A DNA stretch of 64,000 nt. Source: Microvelia longipes. Taxonomy: Eukaryota > Arthropoda > Insecta > Hemiptera > Veliidae. The DNA lies in the NCBI GenBank assembly GCA_018340805.1, contig JACMZG010001908.1, forward strand, positions 44,987,787-45,051,786, read 5' to 3'. The notes below the pieces were generated by a model. The model did not search any database. It was not told the DNA's origin and worked only from the letters and a program-made list of their open reading frames with translations. The translations under genes and the position numbers were made by a program. Below, piece after piece: positions 22,491 to 33,575 of this stretch; position 1 is the first letter of the stretch; each line of letters starts with the position of its first letter.

Positions 22491-22609
22491 TTATTATTTT
22501 AATACCGCATCAATTAATGTAATAAATGCTACAAAAATTAACAAGGATACGATTAAGTAGCATGAAAAATTTGCCAAACAAATAATGATTCATTACACTC
22601 AAACGGAGG

Positions 22610-22780
22610 TTTTCCGTGTTTTATTAATTTTTTGATGAGTCATTTGGGATAGTTAATGATGTTATAAAAAATTCAGAAAGTGCAATTAGACCATAAGGTT
22701 GATTCCTGTGCCAAACATCAACTCTTCAGCATAAACACAATAGGATCTATGATAATAACAGATAAGCGTACACAAACATC
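22610..22780 (+). repeat. Family M dispersed repeat, left part
   Basis: Matches the left half of family M (bases around cgttttatga, taatgacgtcataaaaa and caactctctagcataaata in other copies) with divergence. It stops where the family C element has inserted at 22785-22793. Confidence 0.5.
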
Positions 22781-22792
22781 TTCGTTTAAACA

Positions 22793-23314
22793 CTTAGAAT
22801 AATACTATATATAGAAGGAGCACAGGACCGATAACACGAAAGCCGGTTGACTGGTGCACCTAAGTAATGCTGCCAACGTGACAACAAAACATTATTTTAA
22901 ATATTTGTCATAAATATCTATTAATGAAGAAATATCTTAAAGAACAAACATAATAACTTATATAAACACCTGCTGAGTATTTAATAAAACCGGTCTTAGA
23001 TGGCAAAAGGGTGGCGGAATACAAGAATATACATTTAGTTGACGAGGACTACTTTTTATATATAATTTTAATAAATACGTTAAACTACAATTTAAAATGC
23101 TTAAAATATTGCAATAAACCGATATTTGTATTAGTATTTATCAATAATCAATCATTAATTAATAATAGAACATAATAATTCAGCAACCGGAAGTATTGCC
23201 AACTTTTTTTTAGAATATTGTATATTGTTAGGGAGGCAGCATTACTTAAGTGCATCAGTGAATCGCCTTTTGTTCTATCAGTAGTGCTCGTTCTATATAT
23301 AGTATTATTCTAAG
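22793..23314 (+). mobile_element. MITE-like element, family C, copy 1 with 8-bp duplication
   Basis: A 522-bp element with inverted ends CTTAGAATAATACTATATAT (right end is its complement). It is flanked by a perfect direct repeat tttaaaca at 22785-22792 and 23315-23322. A second copy lies at 46820-47361 in opposite orientation. No coding sequence. Eight-bp duplications fit hAT-, P- or Merlin-like insertion; the ends do not decide which. Confidence 0.8.
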
Positions 23315-23322
23315 TTTAAACA

Positions 23323-23810
23323 ACTCAAATACCTGAAACAAATTATTCAGCGTGTGATCAATTATTATTTTGTTGTGTGATCACATTTGTTTTCACAAAT
23401 ATTCACAATTGTAGGCGAGGAAAAGTACAAAGTTTTCAAGGACGAAAATATTTCGAAAATAGAGCAAAAACTGACGAGAAATGATATAATCCGTTTAATT
23501 TCAGGATTCCATCAGATTCAAAACGCTCTCAACCGTAATTAACTAATATCTGTTCAAATATTCATATTTTCTCCTCCATTTCAATCAGCCTTACGAACAT
23601 TTACATGAAACACGTAGACACAACCAGACAGGCTTTTACATTCAAATCTAAATCTATTAAAAGACGGAGGGAAAGGATAATTTTATTTCACAAAGTCAAT
23701 TTACCGAGGATGTGTTGTTTTATAATTCTATTGTCAGAGTATCGACTATTTTGGTTTGTTTTGTCTGAATTATACATTTTTAGAGGTTATCAAAAAGTTA
23801 CTTAACAGAA
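23323..23810. other. Unassigned intronic sequence
   Basis: Open frames at 23605-23805 and 23756-23971 (+) lack recognisable motifs. Nothing else seen. Confidence 0.4.
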
Positions 23811-23811
23811 A

Positions 23812-24045
23812 ACAATCGGGTACGGGGTACCTCGGAACTTTTCCTCATCACATCGGATTCGCTACGCTCATCCAACCTGCTTCGGACTCGCTTCGCTCGT
23901 CCTCAGAAGTACAGTTCGCCAAATTTATACTGCAACATACCTTCGGACTCGCTTCGCTCATCCTCATATAGTAAAAGCATCAATTCATTTTCAGCAGACA
24001 CCCGTACAGCACTGACCACGCTCAATGCTATTTAACTTTTATGAT
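23812..24045 (+). mobile_element. Family G dispersed element (GGTACC end)
   Basis: Begins tcgggtacggggtacctcgg and ends near gcactgaccacgctcaatgc. An inverted counterpart of similar length is at 52395-52628, and a terminal fragment at 30055-30090. It contains two copies of ctcgcttcgctc, the reverse complement of the core of the satellite at 3615-4600. Confidence 0.55.
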
Positions 24046-24099
24046 CCAACAAAAATTGTAGATATACGTGACGTATTAAAACGAAACTTAGTGTAATTA

Positions 24100-24930
24100 T
24101 TTATTATTTAAATTATTTTCTGATTTTTTTACAATTTCTTAAAAATTTTTTTAAAAAAATGTACACAATTCATTCCATAAAAATTGAACTAATACTGATA
24201 ATGTATTATCATACATGAAATACATATGTATTTCATCATACATATGTGTATGATGAAACTTAGCACATATTTTAGTCTACATGCGTGCCAAATTTCAAGC
24301 AAATCAAATGATTTTTTCGCGCTTTATAATTTTTCGAAATTTTCGCTGTCATTTTTGCGGGGCTACAACGTTATAAAAAATTATTTTCCAAATAGCACAA
24401 CTACAGCAGCAGATTGATTTTTGTACAAAGTTTCAACTCTCTAGCATGAATACATTAGGGGCTACAATGATAACAGACACACACACACATACACATATTG
24501 ATATTTTTAATAAGATTCAAAAATTTCGAACTCTGGAAAAACACAAGACATTAAATTTAGAAGAAAATTATTGTTTAGGAGATTCAAAATTTTACTGTAG
24601 GATGTAAAGAACAGCAAAAAACATTTCTCAAAAAGAACGAATTAATGTACAAATTTATTGTTCTTAAATGCATGTAGTATCCGTATATGATAATATACGG
24701 ATACTATATCCGTATATAGTATCCGTACTATATACGGATACGGTCTTTAGTAGGGTTACTACTAAAAGGAAGATTAAAAAAACACATACAGACAGACAAC
24801 TTTGAAAAAACCACTCAGGAGGCTTCAAAACATCTGAAACGAATAATTCCGGTTTCATCCCGGTTTCGGATTTTTCGCAAACACAATGCTTTTCCTATAT
24901 CCCTATGGTATAAATGATGAAAAGTAATAA
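24100..24930 (+). repeat. Family M dispersed repeat, long copy
   Basis: Has the left block (gcgtgccaaatttcaagcaa, tttttcgaaattttcgct, caactctctagcatgaatac), a short CA run at about 24477-24495, and the right block (acagacagacaactttg ... tataaatgatgaaaagta). Between them, 24680-24745 is a cluster of tatccgtatata palindromes. Confidence 0.65.
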
Positions 24931-25101
24931 ATCTTTTGTGTAGTTTCTTTATCGAAGTTGGGTGAGTTTTGAAGGTGGGAGGGGGGCCATCTACTAGTTG
25001 TCATGTTATACTTAATGTTAGGACCATTGTGACAGACTAATTTGTTGATCGTTAGACGGTTAAAGCTATTACTACTGATAGATCAAGAAGTAGGTACTTA
25101 C

Positions 25102-25215
25102 CCATGACTGTGCATGATGTAGGACTGGCTTGCGATGTCGGGGGTCCTAGAGACTCCGTGCTATTCTTGTCTACACTGGAGTCCCACGGACTTCCGTCCC
25201 AATCCTCGTCCTCAA
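25102..25215 (-). CDS. Internal exon of VWC-domain gene (acidic linker)
   Basis: Acceptor tgatttgcag precedes the exon, and the strong donor gtaagt follows it at 25101-25096. The 114-bp exon enters with two bases completing a Val codon from the 31.5-kb exon. It reads 37 codons (EDEDWDGSPWDSSVDKNSTE ... SQASPTSCTVM) and leaves one base for a split Gly. It is an acidic, Ser/Thr/Pro-rich linker with one N-glycosylation sequon (NST). Its only cysteine (SCTVM) starts the second VWC module completed in the terminal exon. Both phases match the neighbouring exons. The family assignment rests on the neighbours. Confidence 0.75.
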
Positions 25216-25930
25216 CTGCAAATCAGTTTACAAAAAATCAAGTTATTTATTGAAAGGACAGGATATAATATGGTCTACTATAAATAAAAATGAGAGAGGA
25301 AACAAAAACCATGGTGAAAAATCCGAACGGTCTAAAATAGTCAGTTACTATCCGTCTTACACGCTTTGGCGCAAACTGTAATACAGCTATTCATAAATTA
25401 TTTGTTTCCTATTTATAAAAAAAAAACTAAAGGATTACCTCTCTTTTTAGTGATATTTCTCATTAATTTTAACAAAATGGTTTTACTAAAGAACTTTCAG
25501 GTCAATAACAATGATAATCAGTTTATTTATGAAATACAAACAAAAAACATGCAAATTAAAATAAAAAAGTATTTAAGTTATATTTACAATAGTTTTATTA
25601 TTGAAGCAACTATATAACTTTTTATTGGAGTGAAAATAAAGTTTTTTTAAGCCGCAAAAGCTTGAGCTTGTGCGCGGCTTCAGTCTCCTTTTTTACTTTT
25701 TTATTTTATTTTTATTTATTTTTGTAAATAGTTTAGTATTATTTAATGCTTTATTATATTTTATTTATTATTGTTTTTATCCAATTTCATTATTATGAGT
25801 TGTTTTATTAAATTAATTTATGAAGTAATATATAATTACTAAAAAATTATTTAGAAAAAAAAAATCTAATAAATAAAAAATAAATAAATATACCTATTTT
25901 AATAAAGTATAGAGTTTAAACCGGAGGTGG
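25216..25930. other. Intronic AT-rich sequence
   Basis: A low-complexity frame at 25366-25617 and A/T tracts at 25700-25905. The latter may be the tail of the minus-strand LINE that follows. A small hairpin agccgcaaaagcttgagctt lies near 25651. No host coding sequence. Confidence 0.4.
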
Positions 25931-25934
25931 TTTT

Positions 25935-26465
25935 AACCATACAATTATTTCTTTTTAAAATCGTTAAAATAAAGGTTAGTTTTGATCTCATCTGGCAGCA
26001 TATTGAATAATATTGGACCTCTGGCAGCAGCATGCCGCTGCATCATTGACGTTCTACATTTTACAGTTTTAACTTTTCTGTTTGTTTTGTTCCTAGTGAT
26101 GACATTATGATTAATATAAGCTTTGGTTTGATTAAAGTATTTTAATAGTACTTTTTTTTGTAAATAACTGTTTGACTGTGAGTACAGTTAAGTCTTCAAA
26201 TAATTGCTCAGTAGAATATAGTCGTGCCTTCTCAAGAATCGTTTTGATAACAGCTTTTTGTGCTGCATCTATCGTTTGCAAGTGTGTTGGGTTTGCTGAA
26301 TCCCACCCAATAGTTCCGTAACTAAGCATACATCTTACAAAAGCGTAGTATACTGTTTTATTTAGCTTTTCGTTACTGAAGAGCCTCTTATAAGTGTTTT
26401 AAAATAATGTATGAACTTTCTAATTTTATTTCTAATGTTTAGTATATGTTTCTTTCAAGTCAATG
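25935..26465 (-). pseudogene. Non-LTR retrotransposon ORF2 C-terminal fragment
   Basis: On the minus strand, NEKLNKTVYYAFVRCMLSYG runs into TIGWDSANPTHLQTIDAAQK and AVIKTILEKARLYSTEQLF. This matches the region after the reverse transcriptase core of LINEs (xxYGIxxWGxxxxxxLxxLxxxQKxxxR). A later frame gives MQRHAAARGPILFNMLPDEI followed by a stop near 25955 and an A-rich tail. Frameshifts make it a pseudogene. It is of a different subfamily from the 15-kb fragment. Confidence 0.75.
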
Positions 26466-27249
26466 TTTGGTCAGCAGTAACATTTGGTATGTTACTAAGT
26501 TTATAGTGACAGTGGCACAGTGACAGCTTGGTGTGTCATTATTTCTAATGCAATTACAATCATAAATTTGAAGTTTAGTTACATCTTTGTAATACTAATA
26601 TTTTTCTGCAACTGTTTTGGAGGTGTTTTTATAAATAAATTGAAACATCTGAACAAGTAAAACAGCAGTTTTGTAAATACTGCAGACATAAATTCGCTTC
26701 ACAATCAATCTTACATAATGTTTCTTGTAATTTAAGAAAACCACGAACACAAGTTATCTTTATGAGGATCAACAACAGCAAAAACGCTGCCTTCTTTATA
26801 CTTGATTTTTCGAACCAAGTTCTAATATTTAAAGATCTATAAGGAGTGCTTAAATTTATAAAACGAAGTATTGGCTTAGCGAGGTACTGCCACATGCAAC
26901 TAAAACAAGATAACAGTTTGTCACAATGAGTCATTAAACATGCATTTTGTATTAAAATCTAGATTACTTCTTTAGAAATAATTCTAACGCGGGAGTGGGC
27001 AAACCGAGCGAATTTCCTGCCCGGAATGCTTGCTTTCTTGCCCACCATCCGGTTCTTGCTTAGGTTTTATTTTAATGTTTCGTAGTCAGAACAGTAATAC
27101 TTGCACTTGTGTCAATTTACCTGGGGATTTGAACTTTAGGCTGCTCACAACTATGCCCGCCCTTGTTTTTTTTATTTATTTTGCGTAAGTTCTTTAGCAG
27201 TCATACGAAGCTCAGGTGATGCTAATCTTCAAAATGTCAAGCACATAGC
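26466..27249. other. Unassigned intronic sequence
   Basis: The 101-codon minus-strand frame at 26629-26934 has many cysteines but no spacing that I recognise, and no splice-site support. No gene claimed. Confidence 0.4.
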
Positions 27250-27312
27250 AATCATTCCAAAGGACATTCACCTGCCTTGCGGACCCCAGCCCCAGAATTA
27301 TTTAAAAATTAA
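27250..27312 (-). mobile_element. SINE head fragment
   Basis: On the minus strand, attctggggctggggtccgc followed by aaggcaggtgaatgtccttt matches the SINE head at 17.09 kb with substitutions. Confidence 0.45.
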
Positions 27313-27354
27313 CACCGGAATCAATTCGAATCCGAGCTCAAGCATTACAACTTA

Positions 27355-27461
27355 GGCCCGTATTCAAAGACATTTTTCTTACCTAAACCTAACATTTTCC
27401 TTAAGGGCTCCTTAAGGAAAATGCTAGGTTTAGGTAAGGAAAATGTCTTTGAATACGGGCC
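27355..27461. mobile_element. Short palindromic MITE with TTA duplication
   Basis: A 107-bp near-perfect palindrome: ggcccgtattcaaagacatt at the left returns as aatgtctttgaatacgggcc at the right. It is flanked by TTA on both sides (27352-27354, 27462-27464). TTA duplications and GG-initial ends are known for PIF/Harbinger MITEs; that assignment is inferred. Confidence 0.7.
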
Positions 27462-27865
27462 TTAGTCTACGGAATAGACTAGGTTGGTTCATGGATTGAG
27501 TACTTTGAATACTCGTAATAACTCCGATACAGTTTCATTGTACTCACAGCCCCAAAAAATCATGAAAACGACACTCAACTCTAAATTCGTTGTTTGCCTA
27601 CCAAATTTTACTTTTCCTGGCTATTTAATACAGTTTTTCGACTTTTTGGTTGTTTTTACTTACAGACCTTTTTTCAGGCAAAAATGTTGGCCTTTAATAC
27701 TACCGATTTTTAAAAAGTGTAGCTAACGTGTTAATAACATTACATTAACTTCCTTATTGTATTGATTACCTATCGTTCTGGTGCCAAGTTTAATTAAAAC
27801 ATATTTATCCGTTCAAAAGGTAGCTCGATATCATAGCTTTGTTTAGAAATACACACACATCACAA

Positions 27866-27869
27866 TATA

Positions 27870-27959
<90 letters not shown>
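27866..27959. repeat. TA microsatellite
   Basis: About 90 bp of alternating TA, preceded by a short acacacacat run. Confidence 0.95.
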
Positions 27960-27964
<5 letters not shown>

Positions 27965-28095
27965 CAATTTATAGAGGATTGCATCCTCCATCCTCTAAAA
28001 CGGATTTAGACAATACTCTAAAGTTCGATTCCTGTCACCATTAGCTATCATTAGCGAAATTTTCCACAGGAAATTCGCTTATAGGAATTATATTA
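27960..28095 (+). mobile_element. SINE-like fragment with B-box
   Basis: Contains aaaacggatttagacaatac and taaagttcgattcctgtcac (B-box-like), then ttagcgaaattttccacagg. This is similar in order to the minus-strand SINE part at 16.80-16.87 kb. Confidence 0.4.
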
Positions 28096-28532
28096 TAAGA
28101 TAGAATTTCTAAAAACTTTTATTGAATAGGTAGTTAGGAAGAAGACAAAGCACAAGCTGTAGTTTTAGATAGACCTCGTGCCGCGAAGACCTCGTGCCAT
28201 GAAGACCTTCGTGAAAACTAAGCACGCAATATTATTACTCTTTTCTGCAAAAACTCTATTTCGTAGGATTTTCTATCTTTCCTACCATCTATTATTATTG
28301 ATTTAACCTGGTTCAATATTTTTAAGAAAAAAAAAAAGATTTGTGTTTTGACGCGGCTTCAAAATGTAACGTTTAAAGCTGAATCGGCTCTTAAGAAAAT
28401 TATGGTGGAATAGGAAATCGTTTGGTTTAAGACCAAACAAGCTCCTATGCAACTTATGTTGATTAAGTCAAGTCTAACTTTATGCAAGATACGAATTAGA
28501 GTTAAGTTTGTTTTATGCAACTTATGACTATA

Positions 28533-29426
28533 ATACGACACCATCTAAAATCAATTGACAGCGCGCCAAAAATCTGTGAGGGAAAGAATTCTATTGGTTC
28601 AGACCGACCGCGCTTATTCCCCCTCCACCTTATGCCAACCTTGGTATAAAAAAATACCTTTTTCGCAAATAAAATCATAAAAAGGCAACACTGGTTGTAA
28701 ATATTTGTAACCTCGCGTCGCTTTTATTTTCCTCATTGTGCATATTGATCTGTTTAAGTTCGTTTCGTTTCATTCCAATCTGTTCAATTCATCCAATTAT
28801 TGCAGAGTCGTAATATGATCTGAGTGCCTATATTTGACGCATGGACATTGATGTATTCTTCAAGCATTTCTTCCTATTTGAGTACAGCGCAGGGTCTGTG
28901 GGAAAATGCCATGTATTTCAATAGATGACAGTCTTAACTTTTTTAAGTCGTGAAAGCATATTGTGTCATATTATTTTTATAATATGAAACAATACGCATT
29001 CAACTATACAAACTTGACACAAAAAAAGCAGTTTGTTTGGGAAAAAAGTAATTATAGCTGAAGATTTATTTAAATCGTTAAACTTTTATCATAGAACTAT
29101 TATGATCCATTGCATTACGTAATTACCAACTTTAACTCCACTTAATTCATACTTCCCGAACAAATTTAAAGCAACACTTAGTTTGTAAAATTATAAGATA
29201 CAACAATATTTCTACTTAAAAAGTAAACAAATAATTTTTAAAAATAAAAAAATACGATATCAAATAAAAACAAATAATAAAATTCAAAACATAACCTGAC
29301 TTTCAGTGTTGCCAAAGTAGGGATTTTTTTTGTTTCTTAAAAGAAGGGATTTTTTAATTAAAAAAAGAAGGTTGAAAGCATTGAGATTTTGGCGGGCTGT
29401 CAATTGATTTTAGCCGTGTGTCGTAT
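28533..29426 (+). mobile_element. Inverted-repeat element, family D, copy 1
   Basis: An 894-bp element starting atacgacaccatctaaaatc and ending in the complement of its family terminus. TATA lies on both sides (28529-28532, 29427-29430). It shares the full layout with 38516-39484 and 57808-58718, including cagcgcgccaaaaatctgtg near the left end and tataatatgaaacaatacgc in the middle. No intact protein is encoded; the frame at 28359-28544 is a chance overlap. Confidence 0.8.
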
Positions 29427-29430
29427 TATA

Positions 29431-30050
29431 ATAGATAAATCTAGACCTGAGACATATATGAAACTCAACCATTTACAAATCACTAAGCAACAAAATATAC
29501 ATTTATCAAATCTGGGCTCAGAATTTAAAACTCCCATAAATTAATAACTACTTTTATTTCACCCTTTAGCTCTCTCTTTTAGACCAAATAAAGACGGATA
29601 CACAAAAATGAAAAATAATGGGGGTTTGAAGGTGAAAAAAAAGAATTCTTTTTTAAAGAAAGATGAATTGTTTGAAATGGGGAGAGAGAAAAAAATAACA
29701 ATTTTGATGAGAGAATCTTCTTCCGCATAACCCCCTCGCGTAAAAAAAAACTCTTAGATTAAAAAATATAAGTTAAAGTTTATCTTTCCGACAAACCCTT
29801 ACTAAAACATAAACCTCAAAAAACTTTTTTGATACTAATGGTTGGTAACTTGTTACAAAAAAATATAAGAGCCTAAAAAAAAATCGAGGAAGATATTCAA
29901 AAGTTCTTTTAATTTTAAGTAAGTGAAGGCAAATTTCTTTACTGGTGAGTTTTTCCTGCAGTTTATCATCTTTTAAACGGTCTGAAAAGTTTAAAAAAAA
30001 AGTTTGAAATAAATAGAGTTTTAATTTTTGTCAAATTATTTTAAAGGTAA
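29431..30050. other. Unassigned intronic sequence
   Basis: A-rich tracts, no frame or repeat family recognised. Confidence 0.45.
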
Positions 30051-30051
30051 A

Positions 30052-30090
30052 AAAATCGGGTACGGGGTACCTCGGAACTTTTCCGATTAT
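30052..30090 (+). mobile_element. Family G terminal fragment
   Basis: aatcgggtacggggtacctc followed by ggaacttttcc, matching the end of the elements at 23812 and 52628. Confidence 0.5.
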
Positions 30091-30114
30091 ATAATTTTCT
30101 GATTTTTACATTTT

Positions 30115-30560
<446 letters not shown>

Positions 30561-31270
30561 TTTATATTATATATATTTGTTATAATATACTTTTTGGAAT
30601 CAGGAAGCCAATTTGAATCGATTCCATCCTCTTTTTTCCTTCACTTGGTATCCGATAACATCATGAGCGTGATTATCAGATAAAAAAATTTCTCAAAAAG
30701 TTTAAATTTAAGTTTTTTATATAAGTTTTGATAAAGAAGCTTAGAGCTAAATTTGACCTTTTGTTGGATTGAAACAACAAAAACTTTAAACTAAGTTAAA
30801 AGGGATAATTATCTGAATAAGTTAGAACCGGAAAAAGTGAACATTTGTACTAAAATTGTTTTGAACATTTCTCTTTTCAGAGCAATAAAAACTTGGAACG
30901 CATTAAGTTATAAGTACTGATCCATGTGTTGTTTAGCTCTAACTTTGTATTTAGTATTGTTTAATATTTTTCTTAGCCTGCTGAAAATATTTAATCTTTG
31001 CTATACTTTTAACCTTGAAATCTAATAAATATTGATAAACTATTTAGATTATAGAGGGGCAACAATAAGGCATTTTTCTAATGCCGATACTCAATTTTGA
31101 GTTAAAATGTCTAATTTTTAGCGAATTTTCATCATGAAAATAAACGACGCTTATGAGTTTGTTCGGATAACGGAAGTTGAGGGGGGAAGATCTAGATTGG
31201 CTTCCTGATACCGATAATCTAGGTCCGAAAAAGTTTATATGTATATATAAAATATAATAAATAAATTAAT
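30561..31270. other. Unassigned intronic sequence
   Basis: AT-rich. A repeated block aggaagccaatttgaatcga (30601) versus tagattggcttcctgatacc (31193) is inverted around the segment, suggesting a decayed inverted-repeat element about 610 bp long. Confidence 0.4.
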
Positions 31271-31272
31271 AT

Positions 31273-31345
31273 ATAAATATATATATATAATATAATAATA
31301 TATATATATATATATTATATATATATATATATATATACATATATT
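31273..31345. repeat. TA microsatellite
   Basis: Alternating TA with interruptions, about 120 bp downstream of the exon on its transcribed strand. Confidence 0.85.
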
Positions 31346-31465
31346 TATATACCCTAATGACGCTACCAGTAGCCATCTGCACTTTTACTTCATAGGTACT
31401 CGTGTCGACGCTACCCGAGTACAGTGTGATCTTGATGAAGCTGGTTACTGAAAGGATAGAGTTAC

Positions 31466-31610
31466 CTGAAGTATAGTTGTGTGTTGGGGGTGGCTGATTT
31501 GATGGCTGCGTGAAATTGTGCTGCAAGGGGCCGGCACATTGCTGCTGCCACCAACAGAACACGTCACCGTCAAGGCACAGGCAGAATTCGCACGGGTCAT
31601 CCCTCTCGAT
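31466..31610 (-). CDS. Internal exon of VWC-domain gene (first VWC module core)
   Basis: A T-rich acceptor (tatatgtttgtttag) precedes the exon; TTCAG then donor gtaac ends it. The 145-bp exon enters in phase 0 and leaves one base. It reads IERDDPCEFCLCLDGDVFC followed by WWQQQCAGPLQHNF and a Pro/Asn/Thr-rich tail with two N-glycosylation sequons (NFT, NYT). It gives five of the six cysteines of the module in the order C-x2-C-x-C-x6-C-x5-C, the VWC consensus 'DPCxxCxCxxGxxxC'. The first cysteine and the aromatic strand (GLKYLHSQQ) come from the 52-kb exon. Frames starting at 31562 or 31669 that read through the donor are artefacts. Confidence 0.85.
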
Positions 31611-32155
31611 CTAAACAAACATATATATGTTACATATACACACTCTGCCAAGCACGGCACATTAAGCATAGAAGCAAGATGAGAAAACTATTTTGAGATA
31701 AAATACGTACGTACGTACGTAAAATAGGTACGTTGATTATAGTAGTAATGCACATAAAATAATATTTCTCGATACATAAGAATAAAAAATTTGGAAGGAA
31801 GTAAGTCATTGGTACAACTTGGTTCTCAGAATGTCATTATTATGCATAGTTTAATAGCTTAAGCTGTATTACTTCTGTCTCGCTTCGTTCGGACCTCAGA
31901 ATTATCTCTTAACTAAACGAGAGTGTTATAACTTTATGTTAATAGACAGCTTATTCAATCATGTAATAAAATACCTATGTTTATATTTATGTTATATTTA
32001 TATTATGTTATATTCTCAAAACCCTTAAAAATGCCAAATGGTCGTACTTGGCTCAGCATTTTACCTATTTCAATCCTTCGAATGAATAGTAGCAATTTAT
32101 TTTATTTATCATAATGTTGAGTTAATATTATTTTGGCAAAACCAAGATTTATAAA
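31611..32155. other. Start of the 20.5-kb intron region, unassigned
   Basis: AT-rich with a short acgtacgtacgtacgta run at about 31707. A ctgtctcgcttcgttcggac stretch near 31876 resembles the dispersed ctcgcttcgctc motif. No gene. Confidence 0.4.
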
Positions 32156-32159
32156 TTGA

Positions 32160-32800
32160 TCAGTTGGTTCAATTCGATGTAAACAATCCAAGAGTATTCG
32201 AAGGTTATAACCTGACTTTTTTTTATAATTTACGTGTGACGTCATGTCATTGCACGGATTGGTACAGGCGGTGAGACAAGCTGATAGAATTTATTAAGGT
32301 GATTCAATTGGAGAGGTTTTATGAATGAAATAAATTGTTTTAACCTGCTAGGTTATAGTCCGGTATTGACGTCATTGCAGGAATAAATAGTAAATGTTCA
32401 ATGTTGACGGCGTATACTGATTCCTGCAATGACGTCACACGTCATTAATAAAAAGTCAGGTTATAACCTCCGAATGCGTTTATTTTGTTTACATCGAATT
32501 GAATCACCTTATAAATTTCTATCATCTTGGCGGTCAGCGTTGAATATTTACTATTTATTCCAGCTATGACGTCAATTTCGGACTATAACCTAACATGTCA
32601 AAAAAATCGATTTCATTCATAAAAAACCTCAAATTGAAGCACCTTAAAAATTCTATTAGCTTGGGGTAAACCAAGCTGATAAAGTTTTTAAGGTGATTCA
32701 ATTGGAGGGTTTTTATGAATGAAAACAATTTTTTTTGACACGTTAGGTTATAGTCCGGCGGTGACGTCATTGCAGAAATCAGTATAGACAACTTACATTA
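32160..32800. repeat. Nested inverted repeats with TGACGTCA palindromes
   Basis: Blocks alternate in orientation. ggttataacctgacttttt ... tgacgtca at 32205-32244 reappears inverted at 32430-32475. aggtgattcaattggaga ... gtccggtattgacgtcattg at 32298-32377 reappears inverted at 32560-32645 and again direct at 32693-32775. Five exact TGACGTCA octamers lie at 32237, 32367, 32430, 32567 and 32762. This looks like repeated or nested copies of a foldback element. No coding sequence. Confidence 0.75.
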
Positions 32801-32859
32801 TCATACTAACAAATTAGAGCACTACTACTTAAAGAAGAAAAAATTTAAAATAAATTGTA

Positions 32860-33120
32860 TCATGTGTAATGATGTTAAAACATTATTTATCGAATAGCAC
32901 AACTAAACCTAAACATTAAAGTTGTACCAAGTTCTAACCCTCTATCGAAAATGCTCTGAGAGCTACGATGGAAAGGCCCACTCACATACAGACAAACAAC
33001 TTTGTGATAACATCTGAAACCGAGGTAAATCTCGGTTTCAGATGTTCAGTGCAGACATAATACTTTCCATGTATACCTACTATAAAACACATACTGTATA
33101 AATGAGGAAAAGTAAAAATT
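32860..33120 (+). repeat. Family M dispersed repeat, short copy
   Basis: Contains gaatagcacaactaaacc, ctctatcgaaaatgctctga, cagacaaacaactttg and the terminal tataaatgaggaaaagta of the family. No CA expansion. An internal small hairpin (catctgaaaccgag / ctcggtttcagatg) is at 33009-33046. Confidence 0.6.
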
Positions 33121-33154
33121 ATACTTCAAAATTTTAATTTTTATAATAAAAAGT

Positions 33155-33240
33155 GATCCGAAGACCCGAGGCTCGAACCCGTAATCTCCTGTATTAGGAG
33201 CGAATACGTATCCAAAACGCTATCAAGGCTTATAGATGGT
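33155..33240 (-). mobile_element. tRNA-like SINE head
   Basis: On the minus strand: gccttgatagcgttttggat, an anticodon-arm-like cgctcctaatacaggag, then acgggttcgagcctcgggtc with a good B-box. It resembles a tRNA but lacks a convincing acceptor stem, so SINE or tRNA pseudogene is the better reading. Confidence 0.5.
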
Positions 33241-33439
33241 AGGCAGATTATTTTCTAAAACTAACGTAACGTAAACAACTACTTAATTATATTAATGTGT
33301 TAATTTCATTAAAATGTTGAGTAAAAATGAATTATTTCTACGTAAATTAATTATATAATCTTATGCTAGTCAATAATCTCCGAAACTTCGGCTAAATCTT
33401 TTGCTTATTTAGTTTATAATTAGTAATTATTCATGATTT

Positions 33440-33575
33440 TCAATGTAAGTTGCCTATATTGATTCCTGCAATGACGTCACGCCATTCATAAAATAGTCAG
33501 GTTATTACCTCCGACTGCGTTTGGTTTGTTTACATCGAATTGAACCACCTTATAAATTTCCATCATCTTGGGATA
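33440..33575. repeat. Partial copy of the TGACGTCA inverted-repeat element
   Basis: attgattcctgcaatgacgt (TGACGTCA at 33472-33479), gtcaggttattacctccgac and tttgtttacatcgaattgaa match one arm of the cluster at 32400-32520. Confidence 0.65.

Noticed and set aside
26629..26934. 101-codon cysteine-rich minus-strand frame, considered as another VWC exon
   Set aside because: Cysteine spacing does not fit VWC, and the phases of the flanking exons already agree without it.
33155..33240. Possible functional tRNA gene (minus strand)
   Set aside because: Arms are partly recognisable but the acceptor stem does not pair; SINE or tRNA pseudogene is more likely.
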